From Martensiomyces pterosporus (taxonomy: Eukaryota; Kickxellomycota; Kickxellomycetes; Kickxellales; Kickxellaceae), in NCBI GenBank assembly GCA_025201845.1, contig MU603943.1, positions 124,001 to 188,000 of the forward strand: DNA of 64,000 bases, in the 5' to 3' direction. Below, piece by piece: positions 29,044-41,124 of this stretch (the stretch's first letter is position 1; each line of letters begins with the position of its first letter). A program made the translations under genes and the position numbers. The notes under the pieces were generated by a model, which was not told the DNA's origin, did no database searches, and worked only from the letters and a program-made list of their open reading frames with translations.

Positions 29044-31411
29044 TCTGCGTTATTTCGAGAGCAGTCTGCTGCTGACACTCAGGAGCAAAAGATAGGCGAG
29101 GAGGATATATAATGGAGGCAAAGAGAAAGAAAGGAGAGCAGGCAGTAGGCGTAGCTGGCGGGCTTCCTTTGCTGAGAAAACACGCTAGGTAGAAAGCCTA
29201 TGTAAGCCACCTGGACACCACTGAGCAATGCAATCAAGTCGATATAAAAGCGGTTGCTGCTCTGGCAGCAAATAGGGGCCTTGCTCGCGGTGGCTACGTT
29301 TCGCGGAGAGGTTAAATGTGCCACGAAATAAAGTGGGAAAGGCTGCTCTGTTCAACCGAGTCCAAATGCGGGACAAACAGTAAGTCGAAGCTCTGGGATA
29401 TGGAGTGTGCAGGCTAGCGCGTCCAAAACGCCGTGTGCGTGGGTTGGTGTCTGGGCTATGTACAAGTGCTGTGCGCTCAGTCCAACGCAGAAGAAAGAGA
29501 GTAGGAAAAGCGGTGCAGGGAACTTGGGAAAGTATTGGCGAGGGCTGGAAGAAATGTCTTGTTGAAGAGGGCCAAGCGCCTTTGCTTTATAAAAAGCGCA
29601 AGTTCTCGGCCTCGACATAATCCCAGCCAGCCCTTGTGGATGCTCCTCTTCCCTCCCCGTATCGTGGCGAGATGCAGCGCTGGAGCAAGCACGCAGCTAA
29701 TCCCCTGGGTGCGCGACCTCTTTGCGCGCCTTTGCAGTGCCCGCTCAGTGAACACGCCTGCTCTCGCTCCGACGTATTTCCCGCCAATCACAGAGCCCAC
29801 CCCTCGCCTCCCCCGGGGGGCAGCCCGCCCCGCCCCGAAGCACCCCCTCGCTCCATGCCCCCAACTCGCCCCTATGCTATCAGCCCCAATCGCGCGGCGT
29901 GCTGGTTGGCTGAGACAAAAGGCAGCTGCCCGCGCGCTGGCGTGGTGTCGCCTCGCCATGCAACAGGGACAAGTGCCTCTTTCACGCATGCCGGGGCTGC
30001 GACTGCACCGGCAGGCGACAGCAGTGCTACGCGCTGCTTGGCGGAGAAGAGCGGAAGTTCAATTTAGCCAGCGCAAACGAGAGGCTACCTGCAGCTGGTG
30101 TGGTGCACGCCTGTGCTTGCGTGAGAGCGAGTGGATGTGCGGTGATGACGAGACTGGCAGCAGCTGGGCCCTGCCCTCTCCTCCACCAAACAGGAGCGGC
30201 AGACCAGGCACTGCACCGCACTCTGTACACGCATATCTGCTGCCACGAAGCTCGAGTAGCTCTGCCCTAAGCACACCACGCACCAGGCATGTCTACGATT
30301 ATGCAATGCGAGCACTACGCGGGCATTGCCCTGTCGGAAAAGCACGCTGCTTCCTTGACGATATCGAGAGATATGAGCAGGAAGCTTGGGACGTTCCGGA
30401 TTCACTTGCCCATGGTGAAATGAGGCATTAAGGCAGCGATGCGCAGCCCCCGTCCACGCCAAAATATATTACCCCACCCGACATCTGGTACCCGTGCCTA
30501 ATTGCGATTGTTATCTACGACGATCCTACACACGTTTCATGAGCCATGGGGGTGAATGGGGCTGAATGGAAAGGGCCTGCGTTCCAGGAGCATGCTGTAT
30601 TTCCCAGCCCACCCCTGTGACTGCGACTTGTTGCGCCCCCCTTATCGCATGCCAAACAATAACGGCATGCATGCTGCGACTTGCCCCTTCCGTCTCTGGG
30701 CTTGCATCGTGTCTTTTGAGGCGCTCTGGGACCAGGAGAAGCGAGTCGGAGTATCGCCGTTCGTCACCTTGGCGTTTGGGTCTCCGGCCGATGTGCTGGA
30801 CCATGAACACCATCACTGGTTCTGCGGTGCAGACCTTGCAAGGCCACCATCAAAAAGAGTGGAAAGGTGACGCACCCGCCAAAGGCCAGAAATACCCTGG
30901 TGCATCTCCTGGCTCGTTTCCCCTTTCCGCTGATGCGCGCAGGCTGCATTTAACCAGCAGCAGCAGCACACTCCTCCTGCTTGCAAGAGCAGGGTGGATG
31001 AACCACATAAAGGGCAGTGCTGGATGCATCCTACCAGCATATGCATGTGTAGATGCGTGCCCTCTTCTCGAAGAGCAGCCTCGCTTGCGATGCGCTCCTG
31101 CATATCTCTCTTTTCTACCTGGGCGTGAGTGCACTTTGCCTCACAAATCAGCAAATCAGCACAGTGGACCCCTGCCACCACATTCTTTCTCGTCGGCCAC
31201 AGCCAAATAGAAGCAAGCAGCTGCCTGTGACACACACAGAGGAACAAAAGCGTGATGGATATGTGCATTACAGATATCGCTTGCTTGCAAATCTAAACGA
31301 GACAGCTGTTTGGAATCTCCAACAACACTGGCGATGCTGGCGGAACAACGGCACTCTACTGTATTGAATAGAAGTTTCCACGCCTTCCCGCCATTTATTA
31401 CAGTGCTGCAC
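29044..31411. other. Long intergenic region, about 2.4 kb
   Basis: The largest gene-free stretch. It holds a TATAAAA element at about 29587, a GC-rich block (about 29700-30250) with long but motif-free frames on both strands, and several pyrimidine tracts. It may contain the promoter of the Reg1-like gene, a non-coding transcript or a diverged gene. Nothing can be named. Confidence 0.35.
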
Positions 31412-34400
31412 TCAGGCTGCGTCGATGGCGTCTTGTAGACACACCCACGTTTCCAGCGACCACGGCTGATACATTACCGCACGTCTTGCCGCTGATCTTG
31501 CTGCATGCCTTGCTCTTTTGTTGTCTGCACCCTGGTCCCCATCGCTGCTGCTGCTGCTGCTGCCATTTGCAAGTGCTCGTGATTTGATGGTAGATGCAGA
31601 GACGACAACATCAAGCGACGCCGAATTCACCATCGCGCGAGATGGAGCGCCGCTCCACGAGAGGCTGCCCCTCACCGCCTGTCTAAACAACGACAGCGCT
31701 GCCCCAGCGGCAGCAGCAGCAAACGAGTGCTGCTCACAGGCCGCCTCAAACCTGCCCATCAGCAGCCACAAGCTGGCATCCGACGGGTTCCTGTACAGAG
31801 CCTTCGACATCGCACGACGGCCACCAGCTGGGTCCTCACGAAGCAGCGCCAAGTACATTTCGAGCTTCGCCACTTCGTGGCCCAAATCCCTATTGCGCAC
31901 CTTCACAAGCTCCGGATATGTCGCTGCAATAAGCTCCCCGTCGCCCTGCTGCAAACCGATGGCGAACAGCGTGGAGAGTCCGGGGAGGAACTCGGAGCTC
32001 TCGCTCATCACCTCAAGCAAATGCTGGCGAGCAAGCGCTCTGTGCTCGTCCGTGCCCAGGGCCCACAGAACCTGGGCCAGCATGACTGCAATTATTGGGC
32101 GCAACTGGGGCACGGTTGCGGATTTCTCCAGGGCCTCCTCAAACTTGCCCAGGCTCTCACCCAGTCTCTCCGAGAAGAACAGCGCCAGGCTATGTCCGAG
32201 TGTGTAATAAAGCACCTGCACACCGCCAACATCCTTGTCTACCTGAATTCCGCCCTTGAGGATAAGCGCATCTGCCATTTCATATGTGTCTGCTGCCTCA
32301 ATGTACTGCCCTGCACTGCACTGGGCTCGGCCAAGATGTGCCAGAGCAATCCACTCCCTCAGATGACAGCCTGCGGGTCTGTCTTTGTTGCCTGCAACTC
32401 GGCTGTGCGCAACAGCATAGGCCTCTGCCGCATTCTCAAACTCGCCATTCTGCTCAAGGAGCAACCCTAGCAGATGCGACCCCGCTCCTTGCTTGTCGCC
32501 CGTGCGCGCAACGAACCTGCGCGCAGAATATATGGCCGTGACAAGTCTGCTCTGCTCGCTGAACGACAGTGTGCTGTCCGAGCCAGAACCATCTCCAGCA
32601 GCAGCTCCACCTTTGGCTGCTGCGGCCCCTTCCTGCGCACTATGTTCCGCAGGGACACCCTTATCGCCGTTGTTTCTCTCAACGGCCGATCTCCATACCT
32701 GCTTTGCAAAGCCATAGTCCCCAATTGCCTAAAGGCGTCAGAAGACATACCAAACAACCGAAGAAAAAAAGCACGAGCACGCCGTGCAAGTCTTGCTCTC
32801 TTTAGCTTGGCAAGGGACAAAGAATAGCGAACGCAGCAACCAAGACACATCACACCACCCACATTCTTCTCCCTCCTCCCCCCCTCCCAAATGTCGAGCT
32901 GTGCTGCCGGCATGTTTTGCGAAATGGCACGATACACGAACGGGGTGTGTGATAATGACAATATGATAGCAGCTTCCAAAGACTGCAAAAAAGGAGCAGA
33001 CATCCCGCATGAGCTTCATTTTCACATGCTCGCATCCACATTGCATTGTTAGCAATGCATGTAAGAAAGGAGTGATTTGAGAACAATGGCACAAGCGATG
33101 CATCAGACACTGAAACACAACCACAGAGCAGGCGGGGTAGGAGCGGCAGCCAGAAAAGAATGAAAAACAGGGCCCATCTCTCCTGGCTTCTGCCCTACCA
33201 CACGTCTTTGCCATTCCACACTAAAAGCATAGGCTGAAGCTTACCTTTGACACTCCAACAGGGAGTATGCAGTTTGCGTACAACTCCAAGCTCTCGGCGT
33301 ACCCAAGAGTCTCCGCAATCATCGCCTGGCCCAGCCATCCGGGGATAAATTCTGGCTCCGTCATCTGCGCCTTTGAAAACGCCTTGTTCGCCAGCTCCAT
33401 GTCTCCATGGTGCAGGTACAGGAACCCCAAGTTCGCCCACGGCATAGCGCTGGTAGGAGAAAGCCTTGACGCCATGATAAACGCATGCTGCGCCAATGCT
33501 GCGTGCTGAGAGTGCGCAGCAACAACGCCCTGAACGCCGTACGCCTTTGCGTTAGCAGGATCAAGCTGAACAGCTGCCTGTGCGCAATTGGCAGCAGCCT
33601 CGAGCAGCGGGGGCGAATCGGATGCGCCGCCGTCTTCGCTGCTCTTATTTCCCTTTGCTGTCTCGAGCAAGGCTGGGTGAAGTTGAGAGTTTCGCTCGTA
33701 GTATATGTGCGCCAGATCAGCCCATGCTACTGATGCGAGTGCTGCCGAAGTGGCGACCAAGATGCATTGGCGGGCAGCCCGCTCTGCCAGCGAAAACAGC
33801 AAGCGCACATACTCGCCACCACCATCCAGCTCCTCCTCATTACCCGATTCAGTGGATGCTATCTGTGATGTCTGAGAAAGGAAATCGGGCACAGCGAAGC
33901 AGCTCTCCGAGTGCTGGGCAAGCTCAATAAGCCTGCTCACAGTCGCCATGCGAACAAGGTCCTCGCGCCCATCCAGCATTGACTGAACTCTGGTGATCCA
34001 GATACAAGCTGAGCACACAATCTTCCACACCAAATGGCCCGGCTGGCTCTCGCCGCTGTCCTCATCCGCACTTTGCTCCACAAGCGGGAGAACTGTTTCC
34101 AACGCACCGTTGCTCGCATCGATTACCCGCCCAAACAACCCGTCCAAGTACCAGCGCTCAGAGCAGGCAATAAGGCACTCAGCTTTGCCCATTACCAAGG
34201 TCTGCGACCAAACGGGTGCCAATGCCTCAACGTTGTCGGATCTATGCAGGCACTCAATCGCGCTGTCAAAGTATGCCAAGGAAGAGTCGAGGTCGTTGGC
34301 GCTCATAGATGCACGCGCACCAAGCCAGTGACCCGAAACGCAGCTGGGGTCCAGCTCGACGACCTTTTGCGCCACCTTAACTGACGTGTGCATGCGCCCA

Positions 34401-36355
34401 ATGGCCATATATGCCTCGCAGAGCCCCTCCCAGCACAGCCGGTCGGTGCGGTCGATGCTCAGCGCATTGCGGAACGCTACGATTGCGGCCTCGCTCTTCT
34501 CCTGACGCAAGCGCAGGAATCCCATGTGCTTCCACGCCCATTTCTGGCCATGCTGAGCCTCAGTGGACTGGATGAGCAGCGTCTCGCACAAGTCGTCGCT
34601 ACCTTCGGCCAGGTATATTTCGGCCAGCGCCTGACCGGCATCGCCATTCGCATGATCGGTAGATACTGCTTTTGCAAAGCACTTCTTTGCGCGCTCTGTA
34701 TCGTTGCCATACTGCTGGTACCACTTGCCCAGCCCGCAGAATGTCTCGGAAGCACTCGGGTCGATCCGGGCTGCCTGTATCCAGCTGCTATAGGCATACT
34801 GCTTGTCGCTCCGCCACTTGCCACCCATCTGCCAGTAGGCATTGCCAAGGTTGACGTGGTGGCTGGCATAGCTGGGCTTGATGGCAATTGCTCGTTGGAA
34901 GTACTCGGCCGCATCTCTGGTATTGCCTTCCTTCAACTCCACGTATCCCAAGCCACCAAGAGCCAGGTGGTTCTGTGCATCGTCGTTCAGCGCAGTGCTC
35001 AGAAGCTGCCGGCTTTCGTCGTAGTTGCCCAGCATACACAAAGACAGGCCCAGGCCGAGAATAGCTTGCGCGTTGCCAGGATCCGCTTCCAGACACTTGC
35101 GGTAAAGGAGCTCGGCATCTGTGGCGTTCTCTGACCCGAGTCTTACGTAACCATCGGCAACACTCAAATCGATTGCCAACCAGCTCCTCCAGAGCTTTAT
35201 ACCCAGACTGTCCTCGAACTGCTTGATGACCTGGCGAGCAGCAATTCCCGTGTCTATCGCCACACGATAAGACCTGCTCCTTATCGCCGCTTGAGTCAGC
35301 ATCACATAAGCAAATGGCGAATCATCCGCTGCCCCGCGGCCTTGCTGTGCGAGCTCGAGCAAGTCAGCGTAGTTTGCATCTTGCAAGTTCATCCACACCT
35401 GAGCCGACTTTGACAGCCTTCCGCTGCCGCCAAAGAGCTGCAGATATCCTTCTATGAGTCCCTTCAAATCCCCGTCTTCGCTATTGCTGTCAGCGACCTC
35501 AATCAGGTGCTCAAATGCACCCTGGCACCTGCCGTTCGAGGCAAGATCCCAAGCAGCCTTCCGGGCCTCCTCCAGCATAGCTTCTTTTTCCTCTGCATCA
35601 TCAACAACGACCAGCCGCTCCAAAAGCACAGCAAAATACCGTTCCTCATAGACGAGCCTCTCCTCCTCGTCCCCTTCCTCCAAATAAAGTGAAATCAGCT
35701 CGCCCAGCGTATTGAGCAAACCCGACTGCGACCACACCTCGACACGAACGTCTCTGCGCACCTTACTAATAGGCCCTGCACCCAGCCTGGTTTTGCGCTT
35801 ATTGACCTCCAGTTCAATAGTTTTCTGATCAAGTTCGCTTTCAGTCTCGCATACCTGCTTCAGCACATCGACCAATTTCGGCGGCGCAGGGTCAACACCA
35901 GTCACCAAGAGCAGGCTACCATATTGCCCTCGCTTTGTCACTTCGCGCAGCGTGCTGATAAGTTCGCGCTTATCCCCAGACTGCTCGCTCAGTGCAATCA
36001 GCTTGCTGGTGGTCTCCCATGCCTTTGCCTCGCTGCCTTCGCTCAGGTGCCTGTCACGAAGATCCCGCAGCGCCTGCTTGTATTTATCCGTATCCTGCGA
36101 TGCTTCGTACAGCGCGCAGATCCCCTGCCACGCTAGGATATTCGCCTTGGGCATGCTCATCGATGCCTTGTAGACTCTTTCGCCCTCCTCCCATTTGCTC
36201 ATGTGCTGGCATGACACGCCGAGAAGAATGTGAACGTTGTAGTTGGAGTCGTCCAGCTCCAGCAGGTCGTGGCAGAGATCGTAGGAGTAGTCGTAGTTTT
36301 TCTCGGCGATCGCTGTCTTGGCTGCCTTTAGCTTTGCCTTGAAAATGACAGACAT
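31412..36355 (-). CDS. SKI3: Superkiller complex TPR scaffold Ski3
   Basis: Two exons, 33245-36355 and 31412-32728, encode 1475 residues, about the usual Ski3 length. Donor GTAAGC and acceptor CTTTAG keep phase 0 (GVSK-AIGDYGFAKQVW). The start MSVIFKAKLKAAKTAI and YNVHILLGVSCQHMSKWEEGERVYKAS match Ski3/TTC37. TPR-like helical pairs cover nearly the whole protein, for example DAELLYRKCLEADPGNAQAI and AAEYFQRAIAIKPSYASHHVNLGN. The C-terminus (ARRAVMYQPWSLETWVCLQDAI) is the usual end. Ski3 holds the helicase Ski2 and two Ski8 copies and feeds mRNA to the cytoplasmic exosome in 3'-5' decay. The intron (516 bases) is longer than most here. Mtr3, an exosome subunit, is also in this window. Confidence 0.92.
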
Positions 36356-36745
36356 ATTTTCTTGTTGTTACAGAGAGCTTGTTGCGTGCAGCAATATGGA
36401 AAGCGTGCGTTTGTTGAATAAATGTGTGGGTGAGCGACGTGGGTTGTAGCCCCGCTGTACTTTGCTTCAAGCGAGGAGCAGTTTGCACACGGGTAGTCAT
36501 GTGGATTTACGGGTGACAGCACGTGTTCAGGTTTGGTGCACTTTTCGGGGTTGCATTTCTACGCGGCATTTGATTTTACTTGGGCGCTACAAAAGAAAAA
36601 AAGCCACTAGTGGGTAAAGAGCTCGCGGCTGAAGGTAGGAGTGGAGTGGAGAATGGGAGTGGGGCCATTCACAGCAGCGGGCTCAAACACGAAGCCCACC
36701 CCTTTGCTATATCAGTTTCCTATGTGCAAGCCACATATCCGTGTA
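36356..36745. other. Intergenic (Ski3 promoter side)
   Basis: 390 bases between the Ski3 start and the stop of the next minus-strand gene. It holds the Ski3 leader and promoter and the neighbour's 3' UTR. Nothing else is seen. Confidence 0.35.
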
Positions 36746-37438
36746 TTAGCTGCCGTCGCAGAAGTAGGATCTAAAGGCCTCAGGGCACTGCAGCTTGCTG
36801 AAGATGTGCTTAAACTTGAGGGCTCTGATGTCGTCAGACACACCCCTCTTGACACAGTCCTCGCGCAAAGCACATACCTGCTCGTATGTTGAGTCGTGCA
36901 TCGAATGAAGCATACGGATAGCCGCTTGAGTGATGTCTGTTTGTTCACTAGCGCTGCTGGTGCTGGTGCTGTTGGAGTTGTTGTTGTTGATTGCTGAGAG
37001 ACATGCTACATACAGACATGCAATGTTGAGATGACTGCTGAAGGTTGTCTCCGTCCAGCAGAAAAACTCGGCGCGCTTGGACCGAATGCTTCTGTGCCTG
37101 ATTCCAGCCAGCGCAATAAGGGTTCGCACGCTGGCTGCTGACAGCTCTGGGCCGGCATTGTCCTTGATGGCTGTGTTTCCAGCATCAGAGCTGCTGGATT
37201 CAATGGCTGCCTCTTTGCTGCTATTGTTGTCGGCAGCGGAGGTGTAGTGCGGGGTGCTCAGATCGCACTGCTGCGTGGCGAAGATGAATGCAGAAAAGAC
37301 AATGGCGCTCAGGTTGAAGAACGAGCGGAAAAGCGCCTCTAGGATGGCGACAGTAAGAACGCAGGCAGCAGGTGGCTTCCTTTGGATGGCGTTGAACGCA
37401 CCGGTGGAAACAAAAGGCAAGTCGAATGTTGCAAACAT
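36746..37438 (-). CDS. Orphan protein with one hydrophobic segment
   Basis: A 230-residue single-exon frame starting MFATFDLPFVSTGAFNAI. Residues about 25-54 (ACVLTVAILEALFRSFFNLS then AIVFSAFIF) form one long hydrophobic region that could be one or two membrane helices. A Ser/Asn-rich linker follows (about 60-95). The C-terminal half has helical, Cys-containing text (RTLIALAGIRHRSIRSKRAEFFCW, NIACLYVACLSAINNNNSNS, HSMHDSTYEQVCALREDC). No family is recognised. The frame is clean but short, so coding status is moderately supported. Confidence 0.5.
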   Translation of the reverse strand: MFATFDLPFVSTGAFNAIQRKPPAACVLTVAILEALFRSFFNLSAIVFSAFIFATQQCDLSTPHYTSAADNNSSKEAAIESSSSDAGNTAIKDNAGPELSAASVRTLIALAGIRHRSIRSKRAEFFCWTETTFSSHLNIACLYVACLSAINNNNSNSTSTSSASEQTDITQAAIRMLHSMHDSTYEQVCALREDCVKRGVSDDIRALKFKHIFSKLQCPEAFRSYFCDGS

Positions 37439-39217
37439 AGTGTAAAGGAATGGTTAGAGCAGTATCGGCTCTTGCTTGCACTTTGTTGTACGAAGAGTGT
37501 GCTGCGAGGTGCGTGTGTGAGGAGGGAGAGGGAAGGATAGAAGCTGGTGGTGGCTGTGGAATTGTGAGGTGCTGTCGGTGGTGAAAATGGGGTGTTGAGC
37601 GCCGCCGTTTCTCCACCTCTCTTTATATATCCTGCTGGTAGCGGAGGCAGAATCCATGCTCTCCTGCCTTTTGCCAGTGCCTGTCATCCTCATTTATCTT
37701 TTTCTTGCTATCCTGACACGGCCCCAAGTGTGCACATTCTTAATTGGCGCTTTCGGCCCGAACAATGGGCCCAAGCGCACATGGAAACATCTGGGCATTG
37801 TTAGGTGTGGCAGCAGCTCCACCTCATGCTCCAGCAGAGGTTAGAATACCCTTTTCCCCGCCAACCTTGGTGCTCTCTTTTCTGCGTTCGCCCGACCCGA
37901 CTTGCATCACGCTGGACAGATTCCTACTCGCCGAACCCCTTTACTTCTATAACTTTTCCCGTACTTTAGTGGTTAATCTTTGATATATTACAGACATATA
38001 TTTGTGCCAGCGTACAAGCTATTGCGCGAGTTGACATCCCCCCATTACTCGTCAGCCACGGCAAACAGCAGGTGCATTTCTTTGTTTTGCCTCGCCTGAA
38101 GGCGGTTCCCAGTGCGGCACCTCACCTGACATTCTTTCCTGAAACAACTCATCCACAATGCCACCAGCACTGCTTGATTTCTTTTCGCTTGGACATGGGT
38201 CCGACGGACATCATTCGCAACCTACAACGGTCTTGTGCACGCATGGGTCCTCCGCTTGCTGGTTTCATGGCTGCCGCCCATTCTTTCGCAAGTCGACACA
38301 TGTGTAAATACCTCAAACGTGCCATCCAAGCCACTCGCACGAGACATGTCGAAAATATTGTGCTCAAATATACACGGTTTATGTATTCACCACATTGCGA
38401 TGACTTATCCAAGCCATCTCCCGCTGGCTTATGCCAACATAGTTGCTGACGGATGCGGCATCTGCATGCTCTTTTCCAGAAACAGACACATCGCTTTGAG
38501 CGCTTTGCACCCGTAGGTGTGCGCAGGTACTCGAAAGGCAAGGAAATCAGCGGAGCATTGAAGAAACCTCGCTTACATACCCCAGCTCTCAGGAGACGGT
38601 TATTGACCCTGTGTATCTCTGCTAACACATCTGAAACCAAGAAGCAAGAGAGATTTCCATAGCAGGGCCAGCCAAGAAGCACAAGAACCAATGGCGAGAG
38701 AACAGCAGAAAACTGAGCAAACGTCTGCCGCTCTAGATGGCAGTTAGTAGTGCTAACATATCCAGTTTAGATTAAACAGTCGGACTCTCGTTATCATGGA
38801 GCCGATAGCTGTTTGGAGCTGCACACAGCAGATACACTAATACACAAGTCGCAATCTGCTTTGTGTTTGTGGGCCCCACATATAGCACCGGGCGGGTGTG
38901 CATTGCTTTCCGGTACCAATGGGCGGGTAGGCGATATCCTCCAGGCGAGGCAAAGGCACAGACGACGTGTGAGTAGTTTGGTAAAGCCGATTTCACCTAG
39001 AGCCCAGCGAGAGGTTTTCTACAAGCACGCATTTTGTATTGCCAGTAGAAGCTTAGCCACGCCAAAACTAGCAATCCCACAACGTAGTGCTCACGCGAAT
39101 AAAAGCAGCTCGGAAGCCGAGCGTCAGGTGTCGGGAGCGGCAAACAACAATAGCGCCACCTGCCTCTTTCCATCTTTGGCTTCCGCCTTGCATTTCGTTA
39201 TCATTAATAGAGGGGAT
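37439..39217. other. Intergenic, about 1.8 kb, no recognisable gene
   Basis: Contains overlapping motif-free frames (38072-38449 plus, 38149-38691 minus). Neither has consistent codon bias or a family motif. The right end leads into the partial oxidoreductase copy, but this upstream sequence does not resemble the region upstream of the complete copy at 6891. Confidence 0.35.
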
Positions 39218-39395
39218 ATGGAAACGCGCAGGTACGATATTGTCATTTGGGGGGCCACGGGCTTCACAGGTGAGCGCCTTGTTGAGTATCTGGCACTCAA
39301 TGCCAATGCAGGCACTAGAGTCGCTCTTGGCGGTCGCAGCCAGACAAAGCTGGAGGATGTGAGGAGCAGGCTGGCAGCAAAGCACCCAAATGCAG
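39218..39395 (+). CDS. Partial second copy of the SCCPDH-like oxidoreductase, cut by assembly gap
   Basis: Starts METRRYDIVIWGATGFTGER and runs 59 codons before entering Ns. The first 11 codons differ from the copy at 6891 at several positions (ME-TRRYDIVIW versus MTVRKYDVVVW). After that Trp codon I count one difference in about 145 bases (Asn for Ser). It includes the Rossmann glycine motif. Whether the full gene is intact cannot be told. A promoter unlike that of the first copy argues that it is a separate locus rather than a simple assembly duplicate. Confidence 0.65.
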
Positions 39396-39615
39396 NNNNN
39401 NNNNNNNNNNNNNNNNNNNNNNNNNNNNNNNNNNNNNNNNNNNNNNNNNNNNNNNNNNNNNNNNNNNNNNNNNNNNNNNNNNNNNNNNNNNNNNNNNNNN
39501 NNNNNNNNNNNNNNNNNNNNNNNNNNNNNNNNNNNNNNNNNNNNNNNNNNNNNNNNNNNNNNNNNNNNNNNNNNNNNNNNNNNNNNNNNNNNNNNNNNNN
39601 NNNNNNNNNNNNNNN
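39396..39615. other. Assembly gap (220 Ns)
   Basis: Unknown bases joining a fragment of the oxidoreductase gene to a fragment of the uS15 promoter. The same two fragments lie about 2.26 kb apart at the complete locus (about 7068 to 9329), so the gap length may be wrong. Confidence 0.99.
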
Positions 39616-39672
39616 CCAGCCATGAAAATTTTTCAGCCCCTCAGCCCGGCTCGCATCTTGCCAGTCAGCTCG
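39616..39672. repeat. Copy of the uS15 promoter segment (matches about 9329-9385)
   Basis: 57 bases differ from the segment upstream of uS15 by one visible change (CATCTTG versus CATCCTG) and include an AAAATTTT box at 39625-39632. Similarity stops at GCTCG. It marks the right boundary of a probable duplicated block that would include a second uS15 gene on the minus strand inside the gap. Confidence 0.8.
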
Positions 39673-39813
39673 TATGAACCAGGCTCAGTAACTTGTTTGA
39701 ATAAATGAGGGTGCTGAATGAGTGGTAGTACTTGAAAATATATGCAACAGAAGATTTAAAGTTTCAGACTAGTGGGTGCAGCCATAGCCACCAGGCGAAT
39801 TGGCGTTTATGGC

Positions 39814-41124
39814 CTATGCGTTGGCGGCCTTCTGTTTCTGCTTTTCGCTAAAGTACGCCTTGATGCTGTCGCCGCCAAACACCATGCACACAGTGAGGTA
39901 GACGCTGAGGCCGACTCTGGGAGTAACACCGCGGTAGAAGCCAAGGAACCCGTTCTTCTGGTAGATGTAGCGGGCAGTGGTGAAGATGTTCATTTTCTCG
40001 GGGCGATCAGCAGCCTTGGTCTGCGACTGCATCTCAACACGAATAACTTCCAATGGCTGGTTCCAGCAAGCCAGTGCGCCACCAATGGCCGATGAGGCGA
40101 GACGCTCAGCGGTAGTGAGCTTGCGCGAGGTGTCCTTGCCGCGGAAAATCGACTCGGTGACGCGGGAGATTCCAAAGCGCGAGCCCCAGTTTGTCATCTG
40201 GCGCAGAGCCACGGCAGACACGCCGCGGTTGAGGCCGCGGATGCCCTCGCGCTGGAACACGTCGTAGGCGATGCGCCAGGTGGACGCGCTGGCATCCGCA
40301 GACTTGTGGCGGGTGACCTCGACGGTCTTCATGAACGTGCAGAAGCCCATCGTCGTGTAAGCCTGGGCAACGCCGCCAGCAACACCACCGAACAAACCGG
40401 CCCAGCTCGATGAGAAGCCAGCGCGGCGGGCTCTGTAGTCGACCTCGGATGACGTGAATAGAAGCACACCGCCCTTTGTAGACGACTCGATCCAGGCCCA
40501 CTACAATACACAGGTGTGAATGGCCAAACACAATTAGCACAGCGCACTCCAGTTCCGCCACAGCGAGTGAGGATCTTGTGGCGACGCATCTGCCCATTCT
40601 CCCCAGCTCTCGCTCGTCGCCCTCCAAACGATGCACAAAAATCACTTGTTTCCAAGTGCTGACCAAGAGCCACGCAGATGAAGTCCTGCCAAGGCGGCGA
40701 GCTCTAGTGGGCTGCAGGATACTTACGGGAATGAGTCCTTGGTAGAAGCCAGCAATACCACCGCGCGCATAGGTCTTCTTGAGAGAAGTAGCGATGCTGT
40801 CGGCGCGGTTAGCTAGAAGATGTACAGAACAAAAGGCGACACTTGAGTGAGCATAGTATCCCGGCAACAGCTGCGTCAAGTGCGCTGACAGCAGATGTCG
40901 GCCACAGTGAAATAGAGGCGTACTCGCGCTCTGGCCATGTGAGCTTACTTACCTGCCATGTGAGTCTTTACAACCTCAAAGGGCTGGCCCAGGGTCGACA
41001 CCTCAAACGTCTGGATTGCCGCACCAAGGGCGATGTTGCTCCATGATATCGGCTTTTTTTGAATATCCGCCTGGATGGGTGTGGATGTGGCAGCAGGCTG
41101 CACTGTCTCGATGGCTTTAGACAT
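39814..41124 (-). CDS. YHM2: Mitochondrial citrate/oxoglutarate carrier Yhm2
   Basis: Three exons, 40953-41124, 40727-40812 and 39814-40500, encode 314 residues. Donors are GTAAGT and acceptors TTCTAG and TTGTAG. The junctions read THMA-ANRADS and [10 protein letters not shown]. It is a mitochondrial carrier, but with the degenerate Yhm2 signatures in place of classical PxD/ExxR boxes: [81 protein letters not shown] and CWNQPLEVIRVEMQS. In yeast Yhm2 exchanges citrate for oxoglutarate across the inner membrane, supplying cytosolic NADPH, and has been reported to bind mtDNA. The start MSKAIETVQPAA is the first ATG of exon 1. Confidence 0.95.

Noticed and set aside
29535..30431. 298-codon plus-strand frame in the large intergenic block
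   Set aside because: It has no ATG near its start and an Arg/Ala/Pro composition from GC-rich DNA; equally long frames exist on the other strand.
38149..38691. 180-codon minus-strand frame, with overlapping plus-strand frames
   Set aside because: No motif, Cys/Arg-rich, no codon bias. I considered a decayed gene but could not name one.
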